From Pseudomonadota bacterium (GTDB lineage Bacteria > Myxococcota_A > Polyangia > Haliangiales > Haliangiaceae): DNA of 7,254 nucleotides. The translations under genes and the position numbers were made by a program. Position 1 is the first letter of the stretch, and every line of letters starts with the position of its first letter. The stretch is from positions 1-7,254 of the forward strand of contig JAEYYY010000108.1 in the NCBI GenBank assembly GCA_023430775.1, given 5' to 3'. Positions 5,598-7,254 of the stretch are shown here, in pieces. The notes below the pieces were generated by a model. It did not search any database. It was not told the origin of the DNA and was given only the letters and a program-made list of their open reading frames with translations.

Positions 5598-6842
5598 GTG
5601 ACTGGAGTCGGACTACCGCCGGAGCTCGTGGACCGGACTTTCCCGTTCCACGTGGCCTTCGATGTCAAAGGGCAGGTGCTGCAGGTCGGCTCCGTGCTGC
5701 AACGCCTCTGCCCGGACCTCGCCGGGAGCTCGATCTCCGACACGTTCGAGATCATCCGGCCCGAGGCGATGCCGTTCGACATCGAGCGGATCAAGCTGCA
5801 TCCCCGCACGGTGTTCGTCGTGCAGCTGCGCGATCGCAGCCTGAAGCTCAAGGGGCAGATGCTCGCGATCGACGACGGCGCGATGATGTTCCTCGGCTCG
5901 CCGTGGATCACGCAGCTCGACGAGCTCGCCACCCACGGCCTCCAGCTCAACGACTTCGCGGTCCACGATCAGGTCGTCGACTGCATGTTCCTCATCCAGT
6001 CGCAGCAGACCGCACTCGCGGATGTTCGCCGCCTCGCGAACCAGCAGTCGGTGAAGCTGGCGCAACAGCAAGCCGCGCTGCTCGAGGCAGAGCGTCTCGC
6101 GCGCGAGCGCCTCGAGAAGGAGCTCGATCTCGCGCGCCAGATCCAGGTCAGCATCCTGCCGCGCCGGTTGATCGCGGAGGGTGTCGAGCTCTCCGCTTGC
6201 ATGACCACCGCCACCGAGGTCGGCGGCGATTACTACGACGTGCTCCCGATCGAGGGTGGTTGCTGGGTCGGTATCGGCGACGTCTCCGGTCACGGTGTCA
6301 CCTCCGGCCTGATCATGCTGATGGTGCAGAGCGCGGTCGCCGGCCTGGTCGCCCGCGATCCCGATGCCAGCCCGCGCGAGGCCGTCAACATCGTCAACCG
6401 CGTGCTGTTCGAGAACATCCGGCACCGCTTGCTCAAGGACGACTTCGTCACCTTCTCGCTGCTGCGCGTGTCGCATCGCAAGATCGTGTTCGCCGGCGCG
6501 CACGAGGAGCTGATCGTGCTGCGCGGCCGCAAGAAGAGCGTCGACCTGGTCGCCACGCCGGGCACCTGGCTCGGCGTGATGCCCGACATCGCGAAGTTCA
6601 CCACCGAGACGGTGCTCGATCTCGAGCCGGATGATCTCGTCGCGCTCTACACCGATGGCATCACCGAGGCTCGCAACGAGGTCGGCGAGCAATATGGGCT
6701 GGAGCGGCTGACCGCCGCACTCGAGGGCGTGCGGAGTGAGCCGATCGAGCAGATCCGCGATCACGTGCTTGCCGACGTCGCCCGCTGGACGTCGCGCCGG
6801 CACGACGACGCCACCCTCGTGCTGATACGCCAGATGAACTGA
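5598..6842 (+). CDS. HNOBA domain - coiled coil - SpoIIE-type PP2C phosphatase
   Basis: 414-residue cytoplasmic signalling phosphatase. Residues about 15-135 are an HNOBA domain (the PAS-like domain following H-NOX in soluble guanylate cyclase): F-P-F-H-V-A-F-D near 15-22, V-L-Q-V-G near 27-31, I-I-R-P-E at 52-56, M-M-F-L-G-S-P at 96-102 and L-Q-L-N-D-F-A-V-H-D at 115-124. A coiled coil spans about 134-185 and ends in L-A-R-Q-I-Q-V-S-I-L-P, the usual lead-in to this phosphatase class. The Mn/Mg-dependent PP2C domain is complete: G-G-D-Y-Y-D (209-214), G-D-V-S-G-H-G (227-233), Y-T-D-G (351-354, Asp353) and D-D-A-T (403-406). Such enzymes dephosphorylate a Ser/Thr of STAS-type anti-sigma antagonists. 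HNOBA should dock the H-NOX protein encoded just upstream, linking NO to phosphatase activity. GTG 5598 is the first start after the in-frame H-NOX stop and has no Shine-Dalgarno; GTG 5628, preceded by GGAG, is an alternative that keeps the whole HNOBA domain. Confidence 0.93.
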   Translation: MTGVGLPPELVDRTFPFHVAFDVKGQVLQVGSVLQRLCPDLAGSSISDTFEIIRPEAMPFDIERIKLHPRTVFVVQLRDRSLKLKGQMLAIDDGAMMFLGSPWITQLDELATHGLQLNDFAVHDQVVDCMFLIQSQQTALADVRRLANQQSVKLAQQQAALLEAERLARERLEKELDLARQIQVSILPRRLIAEGVELSACMTTATEVGGDYYDVLPIEGGCWVGIGDVSGHGVTSGLIMLMVQSAVAGLVARDPDASPREAVNIVNRVLFENIRHRLLKDDFVTFSLLRVSHRKIVFAGAHEELIVLRGRKKSVDLVATPGTWLGVMPDIAKFTTETVLDLEPDDLVALYTDGITEARNEVGEQYGLERLTAALEGVRSEPIEQIRDHVLADVARWTSRRHDDATLVLIRQMN

Positions 6843-6846
6843 TCAC

Positions 6847-6865
6847 CTCCTTTCGTTTCAGGGGG
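6847..6865 (+). promoter_or_regulatory. Possible hairpin sequestering the kinase ribosome binding site
   Basis: CCTCC (6847-6851) can pair with GGGGG (6861-6865), four G-C pairs and one G-U, across a ten-base loop. The 3' arm is the ribosome binding site of the kinase gene (AGGGGG, three bases before its ATG). A ribosome terminating at 6842 would disrupt it, which would couple kinase synthesis to phosphatase translation. The structure is predicted by eye only. Confidence 0.35.
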
Positions 6866-6868
6866 CCC

Positions 6869-7254
6869 ATGAACACCGCGCCGTACTTCCACCTCGTTCT
6901 CAAACCCGATCTCGGGGTGGTGTCGACGATCCGACGCTTCACCAACGAGCTCTATCAGCGCGTGCTCGATCGCGGGCTCGCGGCCCGGCTCGCCCTCGCC
7001 ACGCACGAGGTGCTCGAGAACGCGATCTCGTACGGCAGCGGCCACGAGGCCGAGCTGCGCATCGACATCGATGGCGACGAGCTCCACCTGCGAACCTGGA
7101 ACCACGCCGCCCCCGATCGCATCGAGCAGATCAAGGACGGCATCGATCAGCTGATGGCGGCCTCCGATCCGGACGCCTACTACCAGGAACAGATCAACGT
7201 CTCGTATCAGCGAACCGATGGCGGGTCCGGCCTCGGCCTCGCTCGCATCCGCAA
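6869..7254 (+). CDS. GHKL-fold Ser/Thr kinase / anti-sigma-type ATP-binding protein (3' end cut)
   Basis: 128 residues are visible before the window ends inside a codon. The protein resembles RsbW/SpoIIAB-like HATPase_c_2 kinases: a short N-terminal strand, a helix with I-R-R-F-T-N-E-L-Y near 21-29, an N-box helix A-T-H-E-V-L-E-N-A-I-S-Y-G (44-56) with the Mg-binding Asn51, and a late G-box G-G-S-G-L-G-L (118-124). The D-x-G-x-G box expected between them is degenerate: T-W-N-H-A-A-P (76-82) replaces the usual Asp. This is also seen in SiaB-like kinases of SiaABC systems, which are the main alternative. In partner switching the kinase phosphorylates the STAS- or SiaC-type partner that the PP2C enzyme dephosphorylates, so its position 26 bases after the phosphatase gene fits. 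The ATG follows AGGGGG at three-base spacing. Whether it binds a sigma factor cannot be seen here. Confidence 0.85.
   Translation, partial: MNTAPYFHLVLKPDLGVVSTIRRFTNELYQRVLDRGLAARLALATHEVLENAISYGSGHEAELRIDIDGDELHLRTWNHAAPDRIEQIKDGIDQLMAASDPDAYYQEQINVSYQRTDGGSGLGLARIR

Noticed and set aside
5613..6803. 396-residue open frame on the minus strand
   Set aside because: It lies opposite the HNOBA-phosphatase gene, whose domain motifs are unmistakable. Its translation is a charged, low-complexity sequence typical of antisense frames in GC-rich genes.
6841..6854. Fragment of a 16S rRNA gene
   Set aside because: Only the last 14 bases resemble the 16S tail and the preceding sequence is the end of the phosphatase gene, so there is no rRNA gene here.

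Overview
The window is high-GC DNA with strongly GC-biased third codon positions, GTG as well as ATG starts, and several lipoproteins. One begins with a Cys-Gly-Arg-Ile-Gly-Phe lipobox region followed by thrombospondin type 3 (TSP3) calcium repeats. Together with a SpoIIE-type phosphatase and GHKL kinase module, this suggests a large-genome predatory or social bacterium of the Myxococcota (Polyangia/Kofleriaceae-like). The taxonomic guess is an inference from style; there is no rRNA or marker gene in the window.

Left part (1-2372, + strand): two surface lipoproteins. The first is a short TSP3-repeat protein with a beta-rich C-terminal domain. The second is a TolB/PD40-like beta-propeller lipoprotein whose tether is an acidic linker with six Asp-Gly-Pro units. 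The second gene meets a convergent gene with no base between the stop codons.

Middle part (2373-4309): a minus-strand two-gene operon encodes an ArsR-type winged-helix regulator and an SRPBCC/AHSA1-like protein, joined by an ATGA overlap. It is divergent from a HugZ-like PPOX-fold (FMN/heme-related) protein. The 72-bp divergent intergenic region carries a good minus-strand promoter, a candidate inverted-repeat operator, and a plus-strand -10-like box.

Right part (4471-7254, + strand) is the highlight. It has four co-directional genes: a c-type-heme lipoprotein of the Tll0287/DUF3365 type; a stand-alone H-NOX haem-NO sensor; a protein carrying the H-NOX-associated HNOBA (PAS-like) domain, a coiled coil and a complete SpoIIE-type PP2C phosphatase; and a GHKL-fold protein kinase/anti-sigma-type protein cut by the window end. 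The H-NOX, HNOBA and coiled-coil order is that of animal soluble guanylate cyclase, but the cyclase output is replaced by a phosphatase and the H-NOX sits in its own gene. H-NOX and HNOBA-PP2C are in the same reading frame, separated by one TAG stop and three codons. My reading is an NO-responsive partner-switching system: NO on the H-NOX haem controls the phosphatase, which opposes the adjacent kinase on an unseen STAS- or SiaC-like partner that may be encoded just downstream.

No tRNA, rRNA, CRISPR array, insertion sequence or obvious hairpin-plus-U-tract terminator was found. No gene-free stretch exceeds about 160 bases.
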